The notes under the pieces: model-generated
Database searches by the model: none
What the model saw: the letters and a program-made list of their open reading frames with translations, nothing else
What the model was told of the DNA's origin: nothing
Assembly: GCA_900539195.1 (NCBI GenBank)
Contig: UQBC01000009.1
Coordinates: 1 to 64,000, forward strand
DNA: 64,000 nt
DNA from: an uncultured Oscillospiraceae bacterium
GTDB lineage: Bacteria > Bacillota > Clostridia > Oscillospirales > Ruminococcaceae
Direction of reading: 5' to 3'
Shown here: piece by piece, positions 8,365-17,019 of the stretch
How positions within the stretch are numbered: position 1 is the stretch's first letter
Layout of the letters: every line of letters begins with the position of its first letter
Made by a program: the position numbers and the translations under genes

Positions 8365-8772
8365 ATGATTAAACTTATCGCAGGAAAAAAGGGAACAGGT
8401 AAGACAAAGTTACTTATAGACGCTATCCACGAAGCTGAACAGGCAAGCAAGGGCAACGTTGTTGCTATTCAGATCGGTTCTTCACTCAACATAGACATCT
8501 ATCACAAGGTACGTCTGGTAAACATTGAAGACTACAACATCGATAACTACGATGCAATGTACGGCTTCATCGCAGGTATGCTCGCATCTGACTACGACTG
8601 CACAGACATCTTTGTTGACGGTATTCTCAAGATCTGCGGCAGAGATATGGAAAAGGTCGGCGCTATGTTTGACAAGATTGCGGCAGTAAGCGGCGAAAAC
8701 ACACACGTTACATTCACAATTTCTGCTGAAGTAGCAGACCTCACAGAAAATATTAAAAAATATCTCAAATAA
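8365..8772 (+). CDS. Small P-loop ATP-binding protein of unknown function
   Basis: This encodes 135 residues. 'GKKGTGKT' at residues 6-13 is a clear Walker A motif. 'CTDIFVDGIL' around residues 75-85 could supply a Walker B aspartate. The remainder is compact, with no membrane segment. Similar short Clostridial proteins are sometimes annotated as PilT- or AAA-like, without evidence of function. CGGAGGA about eight bases before the ATG sets the start rather than the longer open frame from 8278. It lies between pgi and rpmF, but rpmF has its own strong promoter starting four bases after this stop. Probably a cytosolic ATPase or nucleotide kinase-like fold. Confidence 0.75.
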   Translation: MIKLIAGKKGTGKTKLLIDAIHEAEQASKGNVVAIQIGSSLNIDIYHKVRLVNIEDYNIDNYDAMYGFIAGMLASDYDCTDIFVDGILKICGRDMEKVGAMFDKIAAVSGENTHVTFTISAEVADLTENIKKYLK

Positions 8773-8775
8773 GTG

Positions 8776-8804
8776 TTGACAAATTTTGATTTTTGTAGTA
8801 TAAT
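8776..8804 (+). promoter_or_regulatory. Consensus sigma-A promoter for rpmF
   Basis: TTGACA (8776-8781), exactly 17 bases, then TATAAT (8799-8804): a perfect consensus promoter about 75 bases before rpmF. Confidence 0.9.
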
Positions 8805-8878
8805 ATCACTCGTGTTAGCTTAGACGATGATAAATCGGCTTATTTTTGAGATAATGAACAACAGAGGGGGGTGCTAAA

Positions 8879-9064
8879 ATGGCAGTTCCAAAGAGAAAAG
8901 TATCTAAGGCAAGACGTGATAAGAGACGTTCACAGGTATGGAAGCTATCTGCACCTGCATTCTCACGTTGCCCTCAGTGCGGTGAGTTAAAGCTCCCTCA
9001 CAGAGTATGCGGCAATTGTGGTTATTACAAGGGCAAGGAAGTTATCGCTAATAAAGAGGCGTAA
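8879..9064 (+). CDS. rpmF: 50S ribosomal protein L32
   Basis: This encodes 61 residues with the conserved N-terminus 'MAVPKRKVSKARRDKRRS' and a zinc ribbon formed by CPQC and CGNC (about residues 31-47), as in the zinc-binding form of L32. L32 is a component of the large ribosomal subunit. AGAGGGGGG precedes the ATG. A perfect promoter upstream and a strong terminator downstream make it a single-gene unit. In many bacteria the DUF177/YceD gene lies directly before rpmF; here the neighbour is a P-loop protein instead. Confidence 0.97.
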   Translation: MAVPKRKVSKARRDKRRSQVWKLSAPAFSRCPQCGELKLPHRVCGNCGYYKGKEVIANKEA

Positions 9065-9086
9065 TGCTTGTTGACGCAAACATTGT

Positions 9087-9119
9087 GGCAGTATGTCAGA
9101 AATGACCTACTGCCTTTTT
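9087..9119 (+). terminator. Rho-independent terminator of rpmF
   Basis: GGCAGTA (9087-9093) pairs with TACTGCC (9108-9114), with inner pairing GTCA/TGAC, followed by TTTTT. Confidence 0.9.
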
Positions 9120-9186
9120 GTTTTGCGGAATTTTATTATGATAGTTTGCAGGGCAGGAGATAAAAACTATCTTTTTTGATTTTATG

Positions 9187-9215
9187 TTGACGGTTACACA
9201 ACAAAAGTGTATAAT
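9187..9215 (+). promoter_or_regulatory. Sigma-A promoter for the DUF512-der-plsY-gpsA operon
   Basis: TTGACG (9187-9192), 17 bases, TATAAT (9210-9215), about 47 bases before the GTG start at 9262. Confidence 0.85.
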
Positions 9216-9261
9216 ATATATGTATGCTTAATTGAGAATTTGGAAAGAAAGGACTGATAAC

Positions 9262-10578
9262 GTGTCTGTAAGGATAACCTCCGTAGATAAAGGTTCTCCT
9301 GCCGATAAGGCGAGGATAAAGGCGGGTGAAAGCCTTGTTTCTATAAACGGAAATGCTATACACGACATACTCGACTATCAGTTTTATGCTTCCGATAAAA
9401 AGCTCGTGATAGAGCTTGAGGATAAGAAAGTCAAGGTCAGGAAAGGCGAGTATGAGGATCTCGGTCTTAACTTTGAAACATATCTTATGGACTGCAAGCA
9501 GCACTGTAAGAATAACTGTGTGTTCTGCTTCATAAATCAGCTTCCAAAGGGTATGCGTGAAACGCTGTATTTCAAGGACGATGATTCAAGACTGAGCTTT
9601 CTACAAGGCAACTATATTACTATGACAAATCTCAGCGACGAGGATGTTGACAGAATTATAAAGATGAAGCTGCCGATGAATATTTCGGTGCATACGACAA
9701 ACCCTGAGCTTCGTGTAAAGCTGACTAAAAATCCGAATGCCGGAAAGTGCCTTGATTATCTTTATAAAATGGCTGCGGCAGGGATCGAGATAAATACACA
9801 GATAGTGCTTTGTCCCGGACTTAATGACGGCAAGGAGCTTGAAAAGACGCTGACCGACCTTTGTATGCTGTATCCTGCGGTAAAGAGCGTAGCCTGCGTG
9901 CCTGTAGGTGTAACAAGATTCAGGGATAAGCTGCCGAAGCTGGAGCTTTTCAATGCGGAAACGGCAGGCAAGGCTATAGATACGCTGGAGTTTTTCGGTG
10001 ATATGATGTTTGAAAAGTATCACGACAGGGTAGTGTATGCATCCGATGAATTCTATCTTACGGCAAAGAGGAAAATGCCCGATTATGAGTTCTACGGCGA
10101 TTTTGACCAGTTTGAAAACGGCGTGGGAATGTGTGCAAGCTTGCAGAAGGAATTTATCGACGCACTTGCGGATAAGCGTGAATTCGGTGAAACGGACGAT
10201 AAGGAACGGCACGTTTCGGTGGCGACAGGGGTGCTTGCCGCACCGCTTATTGATACGCTTGGTAAGATGCTGAAAACAGATTTTCCGAATACCGTGGTTG
10301 ACGTTTATACTATAAGAAACGACTTTTTCGGGGAAACTATTACCGTTGCCGGACTTATAACGGCGGGGGATATAATTGCACAGCTTACACCTTATAAAGA
10401 TAAACTGGGGGAAAGACTGCTTATAACAGAGAATATGCTGAAAACAAACAGCGATATTTTTCTTGACGATAAGACGGTAAGCGATGTTGAACAGGCACTT
10501 GGGATAGAGATAATGCCGGTTGCAACGGACGGATATGAGCTTCTTGACGCTATTTTAGGGGAAGGGGCGGATATATGA
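9262..10578 (+). CDS. DUF512 radical SAM protein with N-terminal PDZ domain
   Basis: This encodes 438 residues. The N-terminus (about residues 1-60) is PDZ-like ('ITSVDKGSPADKARIKAGESL'). Then comes a Cys cluster C78, C82, C86, C89, whose CxxxCxxC spacing is that of a radical SAM iron-sulfur site, and a TIM-barrel-like region. The C-terminal ~200 residues match the DUF512 type with 'GVTRFR' and 'ASDEFY'. The reaction is unknown. In Clostridia this family sits beside der, and here it opens the same operon. The GTG at 9262 is chosen over a TTG at 9232 because of the purine-rich GAAAGAAAGGA upstream and the fit of 'SVRITSVD' to the family start. Confidence 0.88.
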   Translation: MSVRITSVDKGSPADKARIKAGESLVSINGNAIHDILDYQFYASDKKLVIELEDKKVKVRKGEYEDLGLNFETYLMDCKQHCKNNCVFCFINQLPKGMRETLYFKDDDSRLSFLQGNYITMTNLSDEDVDRIIKMKLPMNISVHTTNPELRVKLTKNPNAGKCLDYLYKMAAAGIEINTQIVLCPGLNDGKELEKTLTDLCMLYPAVKSVACVPVGVTRFRDKLPKLELFNAETAGKAIDTLEFFGDMMFEKYHDRVVYASDEFYLTAKRKMPDYEFYGDFDQFENGVGMCASLQKEFIDALADKREFGETDDKERHVSVATGVLAAPLIDTLGKMLKTDFPNTVVDVYTIRNDFFGETITVAGLITAGDIIAQLTPYKDKLGERLLITENMLKTNSDIFLDDKTVSDVEQALGIEIMPVATDGYELLDAILGEGADI

Positions 10579-11744
10579 AACTGAAAAAAAGAATATTTTC
10601 AGTTCCGGCGGTGCTTGCCGTATTGGGTCTTGCAATACTGACGTGTACGGCTTGTATGTCGGCTGAGGAAAAAGAAAAGGCGAAAGAGGATATAAGGGAG
10701 GCAAAGCCCGTTGCCGAGAAATATCTTGAAGATAATTTCGGAGGGGGTCAGGTAGTCAGCATTGAATTTATGCAGGCTAAGAAATATCCCGGACCTGTGC
10801 CGGACTTCAATAAATATGCAAGCGGTTACTGCAAGGCCGACGTGCGTCTTGAGAACGGGACGGAATTTCAGCTGATAGTTGATACCGATAACAAGATATG
10901 CTATGATAATCTGAATGCCGATAAGGTAATAAACGAGGCTGTTCAAACGATTGTTTTGCTGACGGACGGCACAAAGCCGGATGATATTGAGGTCAATGTT
11001 GCGGCAAGAGGCTTACTTGGTGCTGTAGGAAGCGGCTATGAGGGCTTTTTGTCAAGAGATACGGACACTGCGGAAAAACTGCTGAACGGCGATTATTACT
11101 TCAATGTTGTACTGAAATACGGCAGTTCGGTAAACGGTGTTGATGTATCAAGACTAGAGAAAACACCGTACAAGGCAAGTATTACTGTAAGGCTGATACA
11201 GCTTTCACAGTTTGCCGAAAGCGGCACCAAGACGGATATTCTCGGTAGCTCCGATTGTAATCTTACGCTCAATGACAGCCTGACATATCTGTATCTGAGA
11301 GAGAATTTATTTCTTGATAATTTCAGAATGAGCAATGACGAGAACTTCACACGCTTTCAGAAGGGCAATATGGTGACATATCTGCAAAATAAGGTCGATG
11401 ATCTGATTCTGGCGTGGGATAGCAGTGCTGCCGATTTAAGCGTAAGCTCTGTCCCTGCGGAAAAGCAAATCGGCACAGAATATTACAGCGGTAAAAAATT
11501 CACGGCGTTGTGTGACACTGCGGCAAAGATTGATTATATATCAAAGACAGAATCAAGATATTCCAAAGTGTACGCATTTACAACAGGCAATTTCAATGAT
11601 ACGACGTATCTTGTTGGTGAGGGCAACGACAAAATAAAAGATGTTGCCGACTGTATGATGCTGATAAGCGGCACCGATTATCACAGCGCAGACTTTAATA
11701 TAAAAGGCGTCGGCAGTATAACTGTCGGATTATATAAGAGATAA
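10575..11744 (+). CDS. Predicted secreted or lipid-anchored protein of unknown function
   Basis: This encodes 389 residues. The N-terminal signal peptide ends 'LTCTACMSAEEKEK'; the Cys at about residue 27 could be a lipobox cysteine, though the -3 position is not classic. The mature part is charged, with a helical N-terminus ('EEKEKAKEDIREAKPVAEKYLEDNF') and a mixed C-terminal domain, with no recognised motif. The start overlaps the upstream stop (ATGA at 10575-10578), so translation is coupled to the DUF512 gene. It sits between that gene and der, a position that varies between genomes. Envelope location is likely; function unknown. Confidence 0.75.
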   Translation: MKLKKRIFSVPAVLAVLGLAILTCTACMSAEEKEKAKEDIREAKPVAEKYLEDNFGGGQVVSIEFMQAKKYPGPVPDFNKYASGYCKADVRLENGTEFQLIVDTDNKICYDNLNADKVINEAVQTIVLLTDGTKPDDIEVNVAARGLLGAVGSGYEGFLSRDTDTAEKLLNGDYYFNVVLKYGSSVNGVDVSRLEKTPYKASITVRLIQLSQFAESGTKTDILGSSDCNLTLNDSLTYLYLRENLFLDNFRMSNDENFTRFQKGNMVTYLQNKVDDLILAWDSSAADLSVSSVPAEKQIGTEYYSGKKFTALCDTAAKIDYISKTESRYSKVYAFTTGNFNDTTYLVGEGNDKIKDVADCMMLISGTDYHSADFNIKGVGSITVGLYKR

Positions 11745-11761
11745 AAGAAAGGAATGAGTGA

Positions 11762-13081
11762 ATGAACGGAATAGTAGCAGTAGTAGGACGTCCGAACGTT
11801 GGTAAATCAACACTCTTTAACCGTATTGTCGGCAAGAGAATGTCTATAGTAGACGATACGCCCGGCGTTACCCGTGACAGAATATATGCAAAGGCGGAGT
11901 GGCTCGGCAAGGAATTTATGCTTGTTGATACGGGAGGTATCGAGCCTGACAGCAAGGACGTGATACTTTCACAGATGAGAATGCAGGCACAGCTTGCCAT
12001 AGACAAGGCAGATGTGATAATATTCGTGACCGATGTTACATCGGGAGTTACGGCGAATGACGCAGATGTTGCGGCTATGCTCCAGAAGAGCGGTAAACCT
12101 GTTGTACTGTGTGTAAACAAGTGCGATGGAATAGGAGAAGTTCCGCCTGATTTCTATGAATTCTATAATCTCGGGCTGGGTGATCCTATTGCGGTATCGT
12201 CCGTACACGGTCACGGTACGGGAGATCTGCTTGACGCTGTGTTTGAGAATATGCCTGAGGAAAATCCTCAGCGTGAGTATTCAGAAGATGCTATCAAGGT
12301 TGCGGTCATCGGCAAGCCGAATGCGGGTAAATCTTCACTCATAAACAAAATTGCGGGCGAGCAGAGAATGATAGTGTCGAATATCGCAGGTACTACCCGT
12401 GACGCTGTCGATACGGTCATTGAGCGTGACGGTCAGGAATATGTGCTTATTGATACAGCAGGAATCCGCCGCAAGTCCAAGGTAAACGAGCAGATAGAAA
12501 AGTACAGTGTACTGCGTGCCTATATGGCAATAGACAGAGCAGATGTCTGCGTTATAATGATAGATGCTACGGAGGGCTTTACAGAGCAGGACAGCAAGGT
12601 TGCAGGCTATGCTCACGAGCAGGGCAAGGCAAGCGTTATTGCTATCAACAAGTGGGACGCTGTTGAAAAAGACGGAAAGACGATGCAGGAGTTTACAAAG
12701 AAGCTCGAGGTCGATTTTTCATTTATGTCATACGCTCCGTTTGTGTTTATTTCGGCGCTTACAGGGCAAAGGGTGGATAAGCTGTTCGAGCAGATAAAGT
12801 ACACCTATTCGCAGAATATCAGACGTATCTCGACAGGTACTCTTAACGATATGCTGGGATATGCTACCGCAAGAGTACAGCCGCCGTCGGACAAGGGCAA
12901 GCGGCTTAAGCTGTATTATATGACGCAGGCGTCGGCTAAACCGCCTACGTTCGTCATATTCTGTAATGATAAGGAACTGTTCCATTACTCCTATCAGAGA
13001 TATATAGAAAATCAGATAAGAGAGAGTTTCGGGCTTGACGGAACGCCTATAAAAATAATTGCAAGAGAACGAGGAGAATAA
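11762..13081 (+). CDS. der: Ribosome biogenesis GTPase Der
   Basis: Essential double GTPase needed for 50S subunit assembly. Two tandem G domains are visible: 'GRPNVGKST' (about residue 8), 'DTPGVTRD', 'DTGG' and 'NKCD', then 'GKPNAGKSS' (about residue 184), 'TTRD', 'DTAG' and 'NKWD'. The C-terminal ~80 residues are the KH-like domain ('LKLYYMTQASAKPPTFVIFCND'). The 439-residue length is normal. AAAGGAATG precedes the ATG. It lies in an operon with DUF512 upstream and plsY 6 bases downstream, a common Clostridial order. Confidence 0.97.
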   Translation: MNGIVAVVGRPNVGKSTLFNRIVGKRMSIVDDTPGVTRDRIYAKAEWLGKEFMLVDTGGIEPDSKDVILSQMRMQAQLAIDKADVIIFVTDVTSGVTANDADVAAMLQKSGKPVVLCVNKCDGIGEVPPDFYEFYNLGLGDPIAVSSVHGHGTGDLLDAVFENMPEENPQREYSEDAIKVAVIGKPNAGKSSLINKIAGEQRMIVSNIAGTTRDAVDTVIERDGQEYVLIDTAGIRRKSKVNEQIEKYSVLRAYMAIDRADVCVIMIDATEGFTEQDSKVAGYAHEQGKASVIAINKWDAVEKDGKTMQEFTKKLEVDFSFMSYAPFVFISALTGQRVDKLFEQIKYTYSQNIRRISTGTLNDMLGYATARVQPPSDKGKRLKLYYMTQASAKPPTFVIFCNDKELFHYSYQRYIENQIRESFGLDGTPIKIIARERGE

Positions 13082-13087
13082 CGGATA

Positions 13088-13744
13088 ATGATATATCTGT
13101 GTTATGCGATAATGATCGTAGTACCGTATCTGCTTTGCGGAATAAACAGCGCTATAATCGTTACAAAGATAAAAACAGGAGAAGATATAAGAACTCTCGG
13201 AAGCGGAAATGCGGGACTTACCAATACGCTGAGAACACAGGGAAAGCTAGCGGCACTGTTTGTACTGCTTGGCGATGTACTCAAGGGTGTGCTGTCAATA
13301 TTGATAGTCAGATTTGCTTTTTTATGGCTTGCAGGCATTGATACGGCAGATCCCGTAAATTCAATGACATATGTCGGCTTTGCGGCGGCTGTAGCGGCAA
13401 TACTCGGACATGTATTTCCGGTATATTTCGGCTTCAAGGGCGGAAAGGGAATACTTGTTTCCGTTGCGGTACTTATGACTGTTGAATGGATACCCGCCTG
13501 CATATTGCTCGGAATATTTATTATAGTGGTTGCTATTACAAGGTATGTTTCACTCGGATCGTGCATTGCGGCGGTTCTTTATCCGATAACGATACTGATA
13601 TACAGTATGATAGTGGGAGATTCGTGCGTATGGGTAAATGTGATACTTTCAGCGCTTATCTGTGTACTGATACTCTTTATGCACAGAGGAAACTTAGTAA
13701 GGCTTAAAAACCACACCGAGAAGAAACTCGGACAGAAGTCGTAA
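13088..13744 (+). CDS. plsY: Glycerol-3-phosphate acyltransferase PlsY
   Basis: Integral membrane enzyme that transfers the acyl group from acyl-phosphate to glycerol 3-phosphate, the first step of phospholipid synthesis. Motifs present are 'GSGNAGLTNTLRTQGK' (about residues 37-52) and 'GHVFPVYFGFKGGKGI', corresponding to the conserved cytosolic loops. Several hydrophobic segments are present, with the length (218) slightly above average. The ATG follows der closely with GAGGAG upstream. Coupling to gpsA, which makes the glycerol 3-phosphate substrate, is functionally sensible. Confidence 0.95.
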   Translation: MIYLCYAIMIVVPYLLCGINSAIIVTKIKTGEDIRTLGSGNAGLTNTLRTQGKLAALFVLLGDVLKGVLSILIVRFAFLWLAGIDTADPVNSMTYVGFAAAVAAILGHVFPVYFGFKGGKGILVSVAVLMTVEWIPACILLGIFIIVVAITRYVSLGSCIAAVLYPITILIYSMIVGDSCVWVNVILSALICVLILFMHRGNLVRLKNHTEKKLGQKS

Positions 13745-13761
13745 CAGAAAGAAGGATTACA

Positions 13762-14754
13762 ATGGCAAAGATAACTATTCTCGGATGCGGATTCGGCACT
13801 GCGCTTGCGATTATGTGGGACAAGCGCGGACATAATGTGACAGCGTGGTCAAAGTACAAGGAAGAGATAGACGCTATACTCAATGACGGCGAGCATAAAA
13901 AGCTTCTGCCGGGTGTAATAGTACCGCCTACAATAAATCTTACGACAGATCTTTCCTGTGCGGGTGACTGCGACATACTGGTATTTGCCATACCGTCGAA
14001 ATTTGTCCGTGAGGTCGTACAGATAGTAAAGCCTTATGTAAAGAAGGACACTGTAATAGTGAATGTCGGCAAGGGTTTTGAAGAAGGAACAGATAAACGT
14101 CTTTCACAGGTGCTCAAAGAAGAACTGCCGGATAACCGCATTGCAGTACTCACAGGTCCTTCGCACGCAGAAGAAATAGGCAGAAATGTGCCTACAACTA
14201 TTGTTGTTTCTTCGGAAGATGAGGATTGTATGATGTATCTTCAGGAAACCCTGCAGAACGATCGTTTCAGAATTTACAGAAACAGCGATCTTATAGGCTG
14301 TGAACTCGGCGGAGCATTAAAAAACCCCATAGCCCTCTGCTGTGGAATAGTAGAAGGTATGGGGCTTGGCGATAATACGCTTGCCGCACTTATGACAAGA
14401 GGACTTGCGGAAATTACACGTCTTGGTGTTGCTATGGGCGGGCGAAGAGAAACATTTGACGGCCTGTCCGGCGTCGGCGATCTGATAGTTACCTGCACTT
14501 CTCCTCATTCAAGAAACCATCGTGCAGGACTGCTCATCGGTCAGGGTATACCGGCTTCAGACGCTGTAAAGCAGGTAGGCACTGTGGAGGGATATCAGTG
14601 TGCAAAGATCGCATATGATATCGCGCGTGCTCATAATGTTCAGGTGCCTATCATAGAACAGCTCTGTGAGGTATGCTACAACGGTCAGGATCCGCTTGAA
14701 GCAGTAACCAAGCTTATGGGCAGACCCAGCAAATCGGAAGAAGAGGTATTCTGA
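13762..14754 (+). CDS. gpsA: NAD(P)H-dependent glycerol-3-phosphate dehydrogenase
   Basis: Reduces dihydroxyacetone phosphate to sn-glycerol 3-phosphate for phospholipid synthesis. It has the N-terminal Rossmann fold, 'AIPSKFVREV', 'GKGFEEGT', 'LTGPSHAEEIGRNVPTT', the catalytic-region 'GALKNPIALCCGIVEGMGLGDN' and C-terminal 'GLSGVGDLIVTCTSPHSRNHRAG'. At 330 residues it is normal. The dinucleotide loop reads 'LGCGFGTALA', one residue shorter than the usual GAGSWGTALA, i.e. GxGxG rather than GxGxxG. The next gene on the opposite strand begins immediately at the stop. It ends the DUF512-der-plsY-gpsA operon. Confidence 0.95.
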   Translation: MAKITILGCGFGTALAIMWDKRGHNVTAWSKYKEEIDAILNDGEHKKLLPGVIVPPTINLTTDLSCAGDCDILVFAIPSKFVREVVQIVKPYVKKDTVIVNVGKGFEEGTDKRLSQVLKEELPDNRIAVLTGPSHAEEIGRNVPTTIVVSSEDEDCMMYLQETLQNDRFRIYRNSDLIGCELGGALKNPIALCCGIVEGMGLGDNTLAALMTRGLAEITRLGVAMGGRRETFDGLSGVGDLIVTCTSPHSRNHRAGLLIGQGIPASDAVKQVGTVEGYQCAKIAYDIARAHNVQVPIIEQLCEVCYNGQDPLEAVTKLMGRPSKSEEEVF

Positions 14755-14940
14755 TTATACAGCTTTGCGTGTTTCGCTATCTTGATATGAAAGCTTTTCT
14801 ACAGAACACGAATGTTTACAGGCGGTTTTTGTCTTTTGGGCAAGAGCCGTTTTTATTTTGTCGGTCACGCACTGTAGCAGTGCTGCGCCTATAAGGCATA
14901 AGAACGGTGCTATAATAAGGTATACTGTTAAAAATTCCAT
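14755..14940 (-). CDS. Small single-pass membrane protein
   Basis: This encodes 61 residues: a hydrophobic N-terminal helix (about residues 4-24), then a Lys-rich, Cys-containing cytoplasmic tail. AAAGGAAAT lies just before the ATG, which supports a real gene. Its stop abuts the gpsA stop with no bases between, so the two convergent genes share no obvious terminator. No family was recognised. Expression from the 14941-15430 region is possible, but no clear promoter was seen. Confidence 0.55.
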   Translation of the reverse strand: MEFLTVYLIIAPFLCLIGAALLQCVTDKIKTALAQKTKTACKHSCSVEKLSYQDSETRKAV

Positions 14941-15240
14941 TTTAATTTCCTTTCTCCGTGGGCTTGTTTATCTTATGTACATATAATAAAACATTCCATG
15001 TCCTAAAAAACGGACAGTGCGGCGTGTCGCCGCTGACAATTCCGCCTTTGGAAATGTCGGCGGTGGGCAAGGGATAGAGGAACGGCGGGGTCAAATTATA
15101 CAGCTTATTTCTGCGTATACGATGTATTACCGGCATACGATGTATAGAATGTCGGCGGTATATTGTGATAACCCGAACTCGGCAGTATCGTTTATATCCG
15201 CCGTTAGTCGATGTTAAGAAAATAACAAGCATTTCAAAAG

Positions 15241-15330
15241 GCGGAACTTGGGGCGGCACATCGCCGCAAAGGTGGAACTTGGGGCGGCACATCGCCGCAA
15301 AAGCGGAACTTGGGGCGGCACATCGCCGCA
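15241..15330 (+). repeat. Three tandem 31-bp units, each with a small hairpin
   Basis: The unit (G)CGGAACTTGGGGCGGCAC plus ATCGCCGCAAA repeats at 15241, about 15272 and about 15303 with period 31. Each copy contains GCGGC-ACATC-GCCGC. An inverted, partly degenerate relative occurs at about 15019-15055. This repeat fills most of the 490-bp gap between the small membrane gene and putP; also present are two ATACGATGTAT copies (about 15117-15146). No coding gene is seen in 14941-15430. Confidence 0.8.
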
Positions 15331-15430
15331 TGAATTTTTATCATAAATAACTTGCAAAATCTGAATGAATATGATAAAATATAAATTAATGTGCGGATTT
15401 ACCGCTAAAAATACGAAGGGAAAAGTAAAA

Positions 15431-16957
15431 ATGGAATTACAACAGATAATTATGCTGATAACAATAGCTGTTTATCTTATTATGATGGTAGTTGTCGGTG
15501 TAATATGTGCAAAGAAAACGGATAATGTAGGCGACTTCTATTTAGGAGGAAGAAAGCTGGGACCATTTGTTACCGCAATGAGTGCGGAGGCATCGGACAT
15601 GAGCGGCTGGCTGCTTATGGGTCTTCCGGGCGTTGCGTATGCTACGGGTATTGCAGACGCTGCCTGGACGGGTATAGGTCTTGCGATAGGCACATATCTC
15701 AACTGGCTTATCGTATCAAAAAGAATCAGAAAGTATTCTCATGTATGCAATTCGATAACTATACCGGATTTCTTCTCAAACAGATTCAGGGACAGCAAGA
15801 AGATACTTACTCTTATCTCGGCGCTGATAATCATAGTATTCTTTATTCCTTATACAGGCTCGGGATTTTCCGCCTGCGGCAAGCTGTTCAACAGCCTTTT
15901 CGGTGCGGATTATCATATCGCTATGATAATAAGTGCGGTAGTAATCATCGCATATACCACTATCGGCGGATTCTTAGCGGCAAGTACAACAGACTTTATA
16001 CAGAGCATCATTATGTCGGTAGCGCTTATTATAGTAGTGGTATTCGGCATTTCGTCGGTCGGCGGTGTTGTTGAGGTAATGAACCACGCAACATCAATGC
16101 CCGGATATTTCTCACTGACACATACGTTTGACGTTCTTAAACAGCAGACGGGCGATTACGGTCCGCTGACTATCTTCTCCACACTTGCGTGGGGTCTTGG
16201 CTATTTCGGTATGCCTCACGTTCTGCTGAGATTTATGGCTATAAACGACAGCAAGAAGCTCAAGGTTTCAAGACGTGTTGCTACCGTATGGGTGGTTATT
16301 TCGCTTGCAGTTGCAATATTCATCGGCGTTGTAGGTCTTGCTATGACAAAGAACAATGTAATAGATCCTCTGGCGGATCCCGAAACGGTAATAGTTGTAA
16401 TAGCTAATCTTCTTGCAAAGGCAGGTCCTCTTGCGGCTATAGTAGGCGGTCTTATCATTGCGGGTATTCTTGCGTCCACTATGTCGACAGCGGATTCACA
16501 GCTTCTTGCGGCATCATCTGCGGTATCCGAAAATCTGTTCAATCAGGTATTCAAGATAAAGACAAGCGAAAAAACGGCAATGCTTATCGCAAGAATCACG
16601 GTCGTTGTAATAGCAATCGTCGGAATCGTTATTGCGTGGGATCCCAACAGCTCGGTATTCCAGATAGTATCGTTTGCGTGGGCAGGCTTCGGTGCGGCAT
16701 TCGGTCCTGTTGTGCTGACGGCTCTGTTCTGGAAGAGAACGACAAAGTGGGGTGCATTTGCAGGTATATTCGCAGGCGGTGCAATGGTATTCATATGGAA
16801 GTTCCTTGTAAGACCGCTCGGTGGATTGTTCAATATCTATGAGCTTCTTCCGGCTTTCATAGTTGCACTTGTTGCTATAGTAGTTGTATCGCTTCTTGAC
16901 AAGAAGCCCTCGCAGGAAATTATTGATGAGTTTGAGTCGGTGAATGCGGCTGAATAA
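15431..16957 (+). CDS. putP: Sodium/proline symporter
   Basis: Secondary transporter of the SSS family, importing proline with Na+. It has 13 or so hydrophobic segments. Diagnostic are 'DFYLGGRKLGPFVTAMSAEASDMSGWLLMG' (split about residues 38-67), 'ITIPDFFSNRF' and 'GGLIIAGILASTMSTADSQLL'. The start at 15431 is chosen because the usual N-terminus begins there and GAAGGG lies ten bases upstream; the frame is open to 15365. This gives 508 residues, normal for PutP. It is monocistronic, followed by a strong terminator, and preceded by the palindromic repeats. Proline uptake may serve osmoprotection or Stickland-type use; that is inference. Confidence 0.93.
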   Translation: MELQQIIMLITIAVYLIMMVVVGVICAKKTDNVGDFYLGGRKLGPFVTAMSAEASDMSGWLLMGLPGVAYATGIADAAWTGIGLAIGTYLNWLIVSKRIRKYSHVCNSITIPDFFSNRFRDSKKILTLISALIIIVFFIPYTGSGFSACGKLFNSLFGADYHIAMIISAVVIIAYTTIGGFLAASTTDFIQSIIMSVALIIVVVFGISSVGGVVEVMNHATSMPGYFSLTHTFDVLKQQTGDYGPLTIFSTLAWGLGYFGMPHVLLRFMAINDSKKLKVSRRVATVWVVISLAVAIFIGVVGLAMTKNNVIDPLADPETVIVVIANLLAKAGPLAAIVGGLIIAGILASTMSTADSQLLAASSAVSENLFNQVFKIKTSEKTAMLIARITVVVIAIVGIVIAWDPNSSVFQIVSFAWAGFGAAFGPVVLTALFWKRTTKWGAFAGIFAGGAMVFIWKFLVRPLGGLFNIYELLPAFIVALVAIVVVSLLDKKPSQEIIDEFESVNAAE

Positions 16958-16973
16958 CAGGAATTAAATAAGT

Positions 16974-17010
16974 ATGACAGCCACGATTAAGTTCGTGGCT
17001 GTCATTTTTT
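16974..17010. terminator. Terminator between convergent putP and sigK
   Basis: A 13-bp perfect stem (ATGACAGCCACGA and complement, 16974-17005) with loop TTAAGT is followed by TTTTTT on the + strand. Confidence 0.92.
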
Positions 17011-17019
17011 ACCGCTGTA

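Noticed and set aside
15241..15330. CRISPR array
   Set aside because: Units are directly abutting with no unique spacers, only three copies, and no cas genes.
14942..15331. 130-codon frame on the minus strand through the 15-kb repeats
   Set aside because: It is composed largely of the 31-bp repeat and its flanks, gives a Cys/Pro-rich low-complexity product, and has no ribosome site.
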